Part shown: positions 1-9,778 of the stretch, piece after piece | Layout: the number at the start of each line of letters is the position of its first letter | Position numbering within the stretch: position 1 is the stretch's first letter | From: Arthrinium phaeospermum | Lineage: Eukaryota; Ascomycota; Sordariomycetes; Amphisphaeriales; Apiosporaceae | NCBI GenBank assembly: GCA_006503535.1 | Contig: QYRS01000013.1 | Location: 1,488,001 to 1,552,000, forward strand | Length of the DNA stretch: 64,000 bases | Direction: 5' to 3' | Program-made: the position numbers and the translations under genes | Notes under the pieces: generated by a model | Databases searched by the model: none | What the model was told of the DNA's origin: nothing | What the model saw: only the letters and a program-made list of their open reading frames with translations

Positions 1-1118
1 TAGCGGTGGAGCTCCGTCACGGGGAAGAAACAACTTCATCGTAGGAAGTTGCTATTTCTGTACGGGCGACGCCTACCTGGGGTTCCAAGTGTGGAGAGCA
101 GGACAGCTGAGCTACAGCAACTACCGCCTACAGCTGATGGCGAGAGAGACACCAGATGCAGCATGTTTCCCTGGATGTTTGCGCAACTGTGTCAAGCAGG
201 GGTGGGCAGAGCCAGCCAAAAAAAAGAGGGAGCTCGCAACCAAAGTCCCACCGAGCCATCCCCCATGCCCCCCATGCATGGCCACGCGCATGCCTCACAT
301 TTGCTATGTTTGGTTATGTGTATGTGTGTCTGTAGGTTATCTAAGGTAGGAGGTGTATAGTCAGGACTCAGCAGGTGGGAAACAGCCCAGGGTACCCTAC
401 GTGCCTGCATGGGTCCATCTGCTCGTACTGTATTCGAGTGCAGAGGAGGGACGGCGGAGAGGAGGGTGACTCTGCTCGATGCAACTAGTATCGCCCTAGC
501 TGTTAAGATTATAAGATCCCCTTCCCCCCTCCTCCCCAAGCTGTCCCTCGTTCGTTCTTTTCTTGCCTAATCAACTCGGGTCTTTCTTGCGTAATAGTCC
601 CGAAAAGATAAGAGACGACCGACCGCTTCCTTCCTTCCGTTGACGACCAGGAAAGGAGAAATTACCCTCCGTCTTTTGGTGAGACAGCAACACCGCCCCG
701 AGGAAGACAAGAAAGGACTTGCGTGACCCCACGTCCCTTCCCTCCTTGGCGCAGCAGCTACACACCCTGACTAGCTAGTGCTCTCGGCCATTCATCTCTA
801 CACAACCACATAACGTCAGCTACCAACCAACGAGCTCGAGACGCTCTGACTGACACACCCCCACCAACAACAAATCCTACGGCTGGCCGTTGAGACCTCA
901 ACAACAAGACGCCTTAGGTATTTCACCCTCTATTCCTCTAACCTATCTATTTCTTTTTCCACTCAGCCCGTTCTTGAAGGGTCTGTCTGTCTGTCTTGTC
1001 TGTTCACGGTTCTCCACCCTCCTACTCGGGCTCTGCCTTCTGACTTCTTCTTCTTCTTCCCTAAGTTGTTCGCTCGCTTTCCTCCAGCCTCATCCAAACC
1101 ACGCCTTTGGAAGACAAG
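1..1118 (+). other. Upstream region and 5' leader of pyruvate carboxylase
   Basis: No convincing gene is seen here; the short open frames lack family resemblance and overlap on both strands. The last 300 bases are pyrimidine-rich (CT and TTC runs at about 1000-1065), as is common in promoters and leaders of strongly expressed fungal genes. A GT..CTCAG pair around 918-967 could be a leader intron, but the donor is poor and this is not claimed. Confidence 0.5.
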
Positions 1119-4100
1119 ATGGCGGAACTCCCGGACCTCAAGGACTTGAAGCCCACTGGCACTGAAGGCGCCGTCGACGAGGATGTCTTCGAGGAGGGCA
1201 TGGCGCCTAAGGAGGCCCAGACGGTACACCACATTCGTGCCAACAGCTCCATCATGCAGCTGAAGAAGCTGTTGGTGGCCAACCGAGGCGAAATCCCCAT
1301 TCGTATCTTCCGAACAGCCCATGAGCTGTCCCTTCACACAATTGCAGTCTTCAGTTATGAAGACAGACTGAGCATGCATCGGCAAAGTAAGTGTTGCGGC
1401 CAGACTAACTAACTCACTAACCGCATGCCAGCGGGACGGCGCTAATTGTTATCTTTTACACAGAGGCCGACGAAGCCTACGTCATTGGCAAGCGCGGCCA
1501 GTACACCCCGGTCGGTGCTTATCTGGCTGGCGACGAGATCATCAAGATCGCTCTGGAGCATGGTGCCCAAATGATTCACCCAGGTAAGTAGCCTGCGTTT
1601 ACCTAGGCAGTTTCCTGCTCCTCTTGTGATATGCTGCTGACTTTTGACCCGAGGTTATGGCTTCTTATCCGAGAACGCCGAATTTGCCCGCAATGTCGAG
1701 AAGAACGGTTTGATCGTAAGTTTGGGGAAACCCTACCTTTTTTCCCTGGCTGGGCAATACTGATTGGCTCGCTTGCGTCCTATAGTTCGTCGGACCTTCT
1801 CCCGATGTCATTGACTCCCTCGGCGACAAGGTTTCGGCACGAACACTGGCTATCAAGGCCAATGTTCCCGTTGTCCCGGGTACCCCCGGTGCTGTGGGCA
1901 CCTTTGAGGAGGTTAAGAGCTTCACTGACGAGTATGGCTTCCCCATCATCATCAAGGCCGCTTACGGCGGTGGTGGTCGTGGTATGCGAGTGGTGCGCAA
2001 TCAGGCAGATCTGAAGGAGTCGTTCGAGCGAGCCACATCCGAGGCAAAGTCTTCCTTCGGCAACGGCACAGTCTTCGTGGAACGTTTCCTGGACAAGCCC
2101 AAGCACATTGAGGTCCAGCTCCTCGGAGATAACCACGGTAACATTGTGCATCTGTTCGAGCGTGATTGCTCGGTTCAACGTCGCCACCAAAAAGTCGTTG
2201 AAATTGCACCGGCCAAGGACCTCCCGGCTGCAACCCGCGACGCCATCTTGAACGATGCTGTCAAGCTGGCCAAGTCAGTCAACTACCGAAATGCCGGTAC
2301 AGCTGAGTTCTTGGTCGACCAGCAAAACCGCTACTACTTCATTGAGATCAACCCTCGTATCCAGGTCGAGCACACAATCACCGAGGAGATCACCGGTATC
2401 GATATCGTTGCCGCTCAGATCCAGATTGCCGCTGGCGCCACACTCCAACAACTTGGATTGACCCAAGACAGGATCTCCACCCGAGGTTTCGCGATCCAGT
2501 GCCGTATCACGACAGAAGATCCCGCGAAGCAGTTCCAGCCTGACACTGGAAAGATTGAAGTATACAGATCCGCTGGCGGTAACGGAGTCCGTCTTGATGG
2601 TGGAAACGGATTTGCCGGTGCCGTCATCACCCCCTACTACGACTCCATGTTGGTCAAGTGCACATGCTTGGGTTCTACCTACGAGATCGCCCGCCGGAAG
2701 ATTCTTCGTGCTCTCGTTGAATTCCGTATCCGTGGCGTCAAGACCAACATCCCCTTCCTTGCGTCCCTCCTTACCCACCCTACCTTCATCGACGGCAATT
2801 GTTGGACCACATTCATCGACGATACCCCACAGCTGTTCGATCTCATTGGCAGCCAGAACCGAGCCCAGAAGCTGCTGGCATACCTCGGCGACCTCGCCGT
2901 CAATGGAAGCAGCATCGCGGGTCAAGTTGGCGAGCCCAAGCTCAAGAGTGATATCATCATCCCTGAGCTTTTCAACGACGACGGTTCGAAGCTTGATGTC
3001 TCCCAGCCTTGCCAGAAGGGTTGGAGAAACATCATCCAGGAGCAAGGACCGAAGGCGTTTGCTAAGGCTGTGCGCGAGTACAAGGGCACTCTTCTGATGG
3101 ACACAACTTGGCGTGATGCTCACCAGTCGCTCTTGGCTACCCGTGTGCGAACTGTTGATCTTCTCGGCATTGCCAAGGAGACCAGCCATGCTCTGTCAAA
3201 CTTGTACAGTTTGGAGTGCTGGGGTGGCGCCACCTTTGATGTCGCCATGCGCTTCCTCTACGAAGACCCATGGGACCGACTTCGAAAGATGCGAAAGCTC
3301 GTACCCAACATTCCCTTCCAGATGCTGCTCCGTGGAGCCAACGGTGTTGCCTACGCCTCGCTGCCTGACAACGCTATCGACCACTTCGTCAAGCAAGCCA
3401 AGGACAACGGTGTCGATATCTTCCGAGTATTCGATGCTTTGAACGACGTTGATCAAATTGAGGTTGGAGCTAAGGCCGTCAGAAAAGCTGGAGGTGTCCT
3501 AGAGGCAACTATTTGCGTGAGCGGCGATATGCTGAACCCCAAGAAGAAGTACAACCTCGAATACTACATGGGTCTTGCAGAGAAACTGGTCAACATGGAC
3601 ATCGATGTTCTTGGCATCAAAGATATGGCCGGGTGTTTGAAGCCCCATGCTGCGACTCTTCTCATCGGCTCCCTCCGCAAGAAGTACCCAGATCTCCCCA
3701 TTCATGTCCATACCCATGACTCTGCTGGCACGGGCGTGGCATCAATGGTAGCATGCGCCCAAGCAGGTGCCGATGCTGTGGACGCGGCTACAGATAGTCT
3801 GAGTGGCATGACCTCCCAGCCCAGCATCAATGCCATTATTGCATCTTTGCAGGGAAGCGACTTCGAATCTGGCCTCAACCCTGCCCATGTTAGAGCTCTC
3901 GACGCGTACTGGGCTCAGCTGCGCCTTCTCTACTCACCTTTTGAGGCGCACCTTGCGGGTCCTGACCCAGAGGTCTACGAGCACGAAATTCCTGGCGGTC
4001 AACTCACCAACATGATGTTCCAGGCTCAGCAACTTGGACTTGGTTCTCAGTGGGCCGAGACCAAGAAGGCTTACGAGCACGCCAACGACCTCCTGGGCGA

Positions 4101-4989
4101 TATTGTCAAGGTCACGCCTACCTCCAAGGTCGTTGGAGACCTTGCCCAATTCATGGTTTCCAACAAGCTGTCTTCCCAAGATGTCATTGATCGTGCAGAA
4201 GAGCTTGACTTCCCTGGCTCTGTTCTCGAGTTCCTCGAGGGTATGATGGGCCAGCCCTACGGCGGATTCCCCGAACCTCTTCGCTCCAAGGCCCTCCGCA
4301 ACCGCCGCAAGTTCGACAAGCGTCCCGGTCTCTACCTCGACCCTGTTGACTTCAAGAAGGTTCGCACCGAGATTGGACAGAAGTGGGGTTCTGTCAATGA
4401 GTGTGACTTGGCTTCATACATCATGTACCCTAAGGTCTTTGACGATTACAAGAAGTTCATCCAGAAGTATGGTGATCTTTCTGTTCTGCCGACCAAGTAC
4501 TTCCTCACTGCTCCTCAGATTGGCGAGGAGTTCCACGTCGAGCTCGAGAAGGGCAAGGTACTGATTCTCAAGCTCCTTGCTGTTGGACCCTTGTCAGAGA
4601 ACACTGGCCAGAGGGAGGTATTCTATGAAGTGAACGGAGAGGTAAGTCATCCTTTGCCTCAGGCTTGATGGTTAGATACTAATAAGGTTATCCAGGTGAG
4701 ACAAGTATCAGTGGTGGACAACAAGTCCAGCGTCGAGAACGTCGCTCGACCCAAGGTTGATGCCAGTGACAGCAGCCAAGTGGGGGCGCCTATGGCGGGC
4801 GTCCTGGTGGAACTTCGTGTCCATGAAGGCTCTGAGGTCCTCAAGGGTTCGCCAATTGCAGTTTTGTCTGCCATGAAGATGGAGATGGTTATCTCCGCTC
4901 CCCACAATGGCAAGGTCAGCGGCCTGCAAGTCAAGGAAGGTGATAGCGTGGATGGCAGCGACCTCGTGTGCAAGATCACGAAGGCTTGA
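1119..4989 (+). CDS. pyc: Pyruvate carboxylase, cytosolic (5 exons)
   Basis: Converts pyruvate, bicarbonate and ATP to oxaloacetate, refilling the TCA cycle and feeding gluconeogenesis. Exons read 1119-1386, 1464-1583, 1654-1715, 1786-4641 and 4696-4989, giving 1199 residues, the usual fungal length. Domains in order: biotin carboxylase/ATP-grasp (about 45-490) with the glycine loop GGGGRGMRVV and the FIEINPRIQVEH motif; carboxyltransferase (about 570-840) with MDTTWRDAHQS and the metal-binding HTHDSAGTG; biotin carrier domain with AMKMEM, biotinylated lysine near residue 1163. The ATG at 1119 was chosen because the protein starts MAELPDL and nothing in frame upstream begins with ATG. No mitochondrial presequence is apparent, matching the cytosolic fungal enzyme. 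The last intron separates the biotin carrier domain from the rest. All splice phases close and no frame break is present. Confidence 0.97.
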
Positions 4990-5402
4990 GGTGTTTGACG
5001 AATTATGCCCTTTGATTTCATACTTACTACTACTAGCCTACCTTATGAACAAAGTAGATATTACTTCAGGGACACTCGATGCAATAGTCCGTGATTACGC
5101 TCATCTCTTCCTACTTGATGTACCAGGCAGTGAGTTGGTTTGGTAACACTAAGCGTACCTCAATCAGCCTGCATTTTCTCTTTGGTTCTCACCAGTCCCG
5201 TCTCCAGACCCCATGCTACTTACTATAGTTTCCCAATACAACGTCGCACCACGCAGGGTGCTTTCCGAGCTCATTTTGGGGAGGCCTTCACGCGCTCGAT
5301 CCAATGTCCGACTTCGTGAACTTCTCTATCCATACCTTCTAAATGAATTTATTTCACGCCATTTATTGAAGTTGCTCGAGACTATATATTCCGGCTGTTC
5401 TG

Positions 5403-5480
5403 GGCGATGGATTCAGGGATACTATTAAATACTAGGTTGGAAACGTTTTAGGCGATAGATTTAAGAATATTATTAAATAT
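5403..5480. repeat. Degenerate direct repeat pair, RIP-like
   Basis: Two copies of a roughly 29-base unit begin at 5403 and 5451 (GGCGAT..ATT..TATTAAATA). They differ at five positions, every one a G-to-A or C-to-T change in the second copy. It lies at the edge of an AT-rich block. The pattern fits repeat-induced point mutation of an old repeat; the family cannot be named. Confidence 0.5.
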
Positions 5481-5671
5481 ATAATTTAAAAGAATTTTAT
5501 ATAAATTTTCTTATAAAGTTTATATTTGTTTTCTTTTTCTTCTTATTTAAACATTCCTCGATTTAAACCCGTTTTAGTTTCTTTTTTATAAAAACATTAT
5601 ACAATCTTTCTATAAATATATCGTATATTTTACCCCTTTTCGACCCGACCTCTAAGGGCTTTATCAGCTCC

Positions 5672-5925
5672 GAGAATCGGGAAAGTCTCTAAGTTTTGTG
5701 CGCTATTTCAAAACTCGCAACTCTGAGAATCGGGAATGTCTCCGAGTTTTGCGCGCTGTCCCGAGAGTGGCGACTCTGGGAATCGGGAAAGTCTCTGAGT
5801 TCTGCGCGCTATCCTGAGACTCGCGACTCTGAGAATCGGGAATGTCTCCGATTTCTGGGCGCTGTCCCGAGAGTGGCGACTCTGGGAATCGGGAAAGTCT
5901 CTGAGTTTTGCGCGCTGTCCTGAGA
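5672..5925. repeat. Five-copy 53-bp minisatellite with alternating variants
   Basis: The core GRGAATCGGGAAWGTCTCYG recurs with starts at 5672, 5725, 5778, 5831 and 5884, an exact 53-base spacing. Copies 1, 3 and 5 read GGGAAAGTCTCT and copies 2 and 4 read GGGAATGTCTCC, so the true unit is a 106-bp dimer. The leftmost copy is enriched in C-to-T and G-to-A changes beside the AT-rich block. The spacing is not a multiple of three and no gene covers it. Confidence 0.9.
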
Positions 5926-6385
5926 CAGCCTTTTGGACGGCGTCCAACCGGCATTGCTATGCTCACATCACGCGCTAAATAGAGGACACCCCGGATCTTA
6001 TATTGGTTCTCCAATGCTGACCAGCTTCAAGTCAGCGTTTTCCAGGCCAAAGATAGCCCTGGAACCATGAACTTGAGGCATCAGTTCTGAGTTTGGTCAA
6101 TAGGGGCATGGAAATACAGGTGGCTCCGAGTTTCTGGCGTTAGCTAGCTACCTAGTTAGGCGGTTAGAGGAAGTGGTAGGTAGGCGACGAGAATATGGCT
6201 AACGTTGCCTTACGATTAGTCGAAGGCTCGTCTTTTGGATGGGACGTCAAGACATGTTGTGATATCATTTCATTCATTTGGTAGCTGAGAACTAATCCCA
6301 GCATGCGGGTGGCGCATCAATGATGCAGCTGGATACACTTTTCTTCGTAACTGCAACCTAAACGCCGGTGGTATCTGTTTGTCCA

Positions 6386-7351
6386 TCATAACAGGACCAA
6401 TTCAACTCTTTGCAGTAGCCAACTTCCCGCGTCACAGCTATCTTCGTCCAGGGGGTTGAAACCTGGCGGGGGAGCACCCGCACCGCCAGGGAAGCCAGGG
6501 GGCGGCTGGAAGCCAGTATTCGGGGGGAACCCAGCGGGAGGGAAGCCACCAGGGGGGAAGCCAGGAGCCGGAGCTATGTATTGTTAGTCACTTTCCGAAC
6601 CAGGGTTAGCAGTGCAGGGGAATTGACTTACGGCCGCCTCTGCCCGGACCAAAACCGGGAGCACCAGGGAATTGAGGGGGGAATGCAGGTGCGCCACCAC
6701 CAACGCCGGCGGCAGGTCCTGCGAGAGATGTAGGGGCAGCACCTCGGCCAGCGGGACGCGCTACGCCTGGGCCTGAAGTAAGAGCGGTAGGAAGGCTGGT
6801 TGCAGCAGTCTTTCCGAGACGTGTGCTGGATCGGCGGGGGGTGCAGACTCAACCGACAGCGAGACGATCTGGGCGCCTCGCACAATGGTCAGACCAAGTG
6901 TGCGCTTCTCTTCCGACTCGATGGTTTGTGTTGCTGAGCCGGATGCGCCAGGGGCCGCAGGCTTGTTCTGCTTTCGCTTCACGCGACGAAATTCTTCGGT
7001 ATCGGCGAGGACGAGGTTCATGTGCTATAGCCCTAGTCAGTGGGTTTTCTAAGAGCGGCGTGTTGGGAATTGGAGAAGAGGTACCTTGTCGAAAGCAAGC
7101 ATCTGTCCAGTCATTTGGCGGCCGTCCATCAACGTGACTCTCATCCGGTAGTTGATCTGCAACACTTGTCAGTATGGGTCGTAGGGCACTGGGTGCGCAA
7201 AGACGCGTCGCAAAACGCGTATTCGGTCCTGCGAGAGGGTACGTACGTAGCCGGCCTAAAATAGCATGTCTGGTCAGCCTGTGATGTCAACGTCGAAGCC
7301 TTGAAGCGGTGGAGGGGAGCAGCTCACCATCTTGCCCTGTTTGTTCGACAT
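6386..7351 (-). CDS. smb1: Small nuclear ribonucleoprotein Sm B (5 exons, one frame break)
   Basis: Core Sm-ring subunit of the spliceosomal U1, U2, U4 and U5 snRNPs. Exons on the complement: 7328-7351 (MSNKQGKM), a 9-base microexon 7247-7255 (AGY), 7085-7156, 6632-7024 and 6386-6573. The Sm1 motif reads INYRMRVTLMDGRQMTGQML and Sm2 reads LGLTIVRGAQIVSL; MNLVLADTEEFRR lies between. The tail is rich in GRG, PGF and PPG, as in the SmB family. At about 6821-6826 the frame breaks: upstream reads APPADPA and the conserved tail (RLGKT, then GPGVARPAGRG) continues in another frame, restored by one extra base. A six-G run sits at 6836-6841. The stop at 6386 is the least certain part. It faces away from the L11 gene, sharing a promoter region of about 540 bp. 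Confidence 0.88.
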
Positions 7352-7638
7352 GTTTGCGAAGAGTTGCCCTGGGGGACTTCTCTAGCTTTTCAAAAAATTG
7401 GTATGTGTGGTTTGCGAAGCCGTAATTGACTTCTGCGAGATCTCGGACTGCGATGGCAGGCACTTGGAGAGATCGCGACTTTGGTTGGTATGAAGAAGCC
7501 GAGATAAAATATTGGGACAAGACGAGGCCAGGCACACGACGGGCAAGTTAAGCTCCAAGCAAGCAAGGCTGAAGAAGGGACCGCTTGCAATTGGCCAAGT
7601 CTTTTGCCCAAAGCTCCAGCTTGGAGCTCCCGGCTAAG

Positions 7639-7646
7639 CTAACCCT
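7639..7646 (-). promoter_or_regulatory. TTAGGG-type element in the SmB/L11 promoter
   Basis: CTAACCCT on the plus strand (AGGGTTAG on the minus) lies in the divergent promoter. Telomere-repeat-like sites bound by Tbf1-type factors are known in ribosomal protein promoters of several fungi. Assignment here is inference from one short motif. Confidence 0.3.
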
Positions 7647-7893
7647 CTTAGGATTAGTGTGTATGGCTCGTCACCCACCACTGGTCCTGGCTTCATCGGC
7701 CCACTAAAAGCCACTTGGGTTGAGCCACAGGGCAGAGAAGCCCTCCTTCCCCCCCAAAATTTCGCTGGATCCAGAAAGTGCAGCTTTTCGATCTTTGGAA
7801 CTTTTCGTTAAGGCCGACCGACCGGACAGACAGCACCGCAAGACATCACATCACCAGAACCACCGCTCGTCAACCACTAACACCACAGCCAAA

Positions 7894-8546
7894 ATGGTAC
7901 GTACATGTCAATTGGAACCTGCCAGTCGAATCGGGATGCTAATCTATGATTTTTGCAGTCTGAGAAGGCCCAGAACCCCATGCGCGAGCTTCGCATCCAG
8001 AAGCTCGTCCTCAACATCTCCGTTGGCGAGTCTGGTGATAGACTCACTCGTGCCGCCAAGGTTCTCGAGCAGCTGAGCGGTCAGACCCCTGTCTACAGTA
8101 GGTTTCCCCATTGCGCCTTTGGCTTTTTTTCCCCGCCCTTCACACGTTGACCGTTTTCTCCCTCCTTAGGCAAGGCCCGCTACACTGTCCGAACCTTCGG
8201 TATCCGACGTAACGAGAAGATCGCTGTCCACGTCACCGTCCGTGGCCCCAAGGCCGAGGAGATTCTCGAGCGTGGCCTCAAGGTCAAGGAGTACGAGCTG
8301 CGCAAGCGCAACTTCAGCGAGACCGGCAACTTCGGTTTCGGTATCTCCGAGCACATCGATCTCGGTATCAAGTACGACCCCGCGATCGGTATCTACGGCA
8401 TGGACTTCTACTGCTGCATGACCCGCCCTGGTGAGCGCGTCACCCGCCGCCGCCGCTGCAAGAGCAGAATCGGTGCCTCTCACCGCATCAACCGCGACGA
8501 GACCGTCAAGTGGTTCAAGTCTCGCTTCGATGGTATTGTCCGATAA
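7894..8546 (+). CDS. rpl11: 60S ribosomal protein L11 (uL5)
   Basis: Component of the large-subunit central protuberance that binds 5S rRNA and the P-site tRNA region. Exons 7894-7896, 7959-8097 and 8170-8546 give 172 residues, the expected size. The first exon is only the ATG codon, split from the body by an intron starting GTACGT, a common layout in fungal ribosomal protein genes. Recognisable segments: [20 protein letters not shown], then [34 protein letters not shown] and the basic [12 protein letters not shown] near the end. Phases close exactly and the frame is intact. It is divergent from SmB, so expression may share upstream elements. Confidence 0.97.
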
Positions 8547-9778
8547 ATCATTCGGCCCTGGCATGGGAGATGGGTGACGAACAAGAAAGAAAAAATGACT
8601 GAACGCGGAGGCTCATAATGGCGTTGGCTGGATTTGGGACACTATTGCATTCTCGTGTACATCGCGATCTATCGACGAGTTTATCTCGTCAACCCAGCAG
8701 ACTTTAATCGAGTCAGCACCGGCCTCAGAGACCGACCGGCATCATGCCGGCTTCCCTACATAATTCTTTCTCCGTTCGTGCATCAATTGACAAATTTGTG
8801 ACCCTGGCTCCTTGGAGGTTCTCAATCTTCTCTTCTGTGTTGATGTAATTGCGTGGGTATTGGTCGAAGGTGGGTTACAAGCTATATTAAAATTCATGGA
8901 ATGCGCGAGGATGGAACAGTATCTGCTCATATTGACCCCTACCTATGTGAATACAGACATCACCAATACAAGTAAGTACATACATATCAATTGCTGTCTT
9001 GATTGGATTACAGGAACTTTGTGCCAAGTTATGTCCCCACTTCGTGATCAATTGTTGTAAGTTGGAAGGAGCGAATTCGAGGTACGCAGTTGCCCGGACA
9101 GACGCAATACAATACAACCACTTTCAGCACTCCAGGCCTGGCACCTTCCTTTGTTTATTTGTTGTATCTGTCGGTTGTTCAAATTCCAGCCTGCAATTGC
9201 GCCAACTCCACTGTCCATCTAGAGTACTCCCGCCAAATTCCCAGAAATCACCATTTCCTCACTTGTGATTCTACGTATGAGGTCTCGTCACGAATCCAGC
9301 CCAACTTCTTGCATTTCCACTCGTTTTATGAAGATATTCACTTGTCAATCAATACCACCACTGCACCGTCGGAACCAGTGCTCTGCCTCAAGAGCAAAAA
9401 CTGGCCTTAGAGTCCCTTGCGCGGCGTGAACGGCTCATCTTGCGGATGGAAGTCCAAAGAAGTTGCCCATACGACGGGTCTGTTGATACCTTCTGACACC
9501 GAAGGAGTCTGAATTATCAATATAGGGTTGGGTTTACAGTACGACAAGGCTACCCACGGTATCTGTTTTCACACACCACGGCGAATTTGGGTTTTGTGAC
9601 TGCAATACCGTCCATCCTCTCATTGAGTCTGTAAGTTATCTTTGATCTGAATCGTCTGCTTCGATCGGCGGCCACGCTGGGTAGAGGTGTTCGTTACTTC
9701 CGTCGAGAAATATATTGGCTGACCAACCATTTCCCTAGGTTTGGACTGTGAATTCCTGTGAATTCCTGTCGTCACAAG
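8547..9778. other. Intergenic region, no gene recognised
   Basis: Contains the L11 3' region and the upstream region of the next gene. Small open frames show no family features. A 10-base tandem (AATTCCTGTG then AATTCCTGTC) lies at 9751-9770, just before the next start codon. Confidence 0.5.

Larger units (their letters stand above)
4990..6385. other. Intergenic region with AT-rich relic and minisatellite
   Basis: Lies between the convergent ends of pyruvate carboxylase and SmB. About 5410-5640 is strongly AT-rich, unlike the surroundings, and resembles a RIP-mutated repeat relic. It abuts the 53-bp minisatellite. No coding gene is recognised. Confidence 0.6.

Noticed and set aside
918..967. 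Possible leader intron upstream of pyruvate carboxylase
   Set aside because: The donor GTATTT is weak and the region is non-coding, so the frame cannot test it.
2275..3189. 304-codon open frame on the minus strand
   Set aside because: Lies wholly inside the pyruvate carboxylase exon, with no recognisable domain.
5672..5925. Regularly spaced repeats resembling a CRISPR array
   Set aside because: The whole 53-base unit is repeated with no unique spacers, and the genome is eukaryotic; it is a minisatellite.
6821..6841. Programmed ribosomal frameshifting in SmB
   Set aside because: No slippery heptamer is placed at the break, and similar single-base gaps occur in several unrelated genes of this window, so sequence error is simpler.
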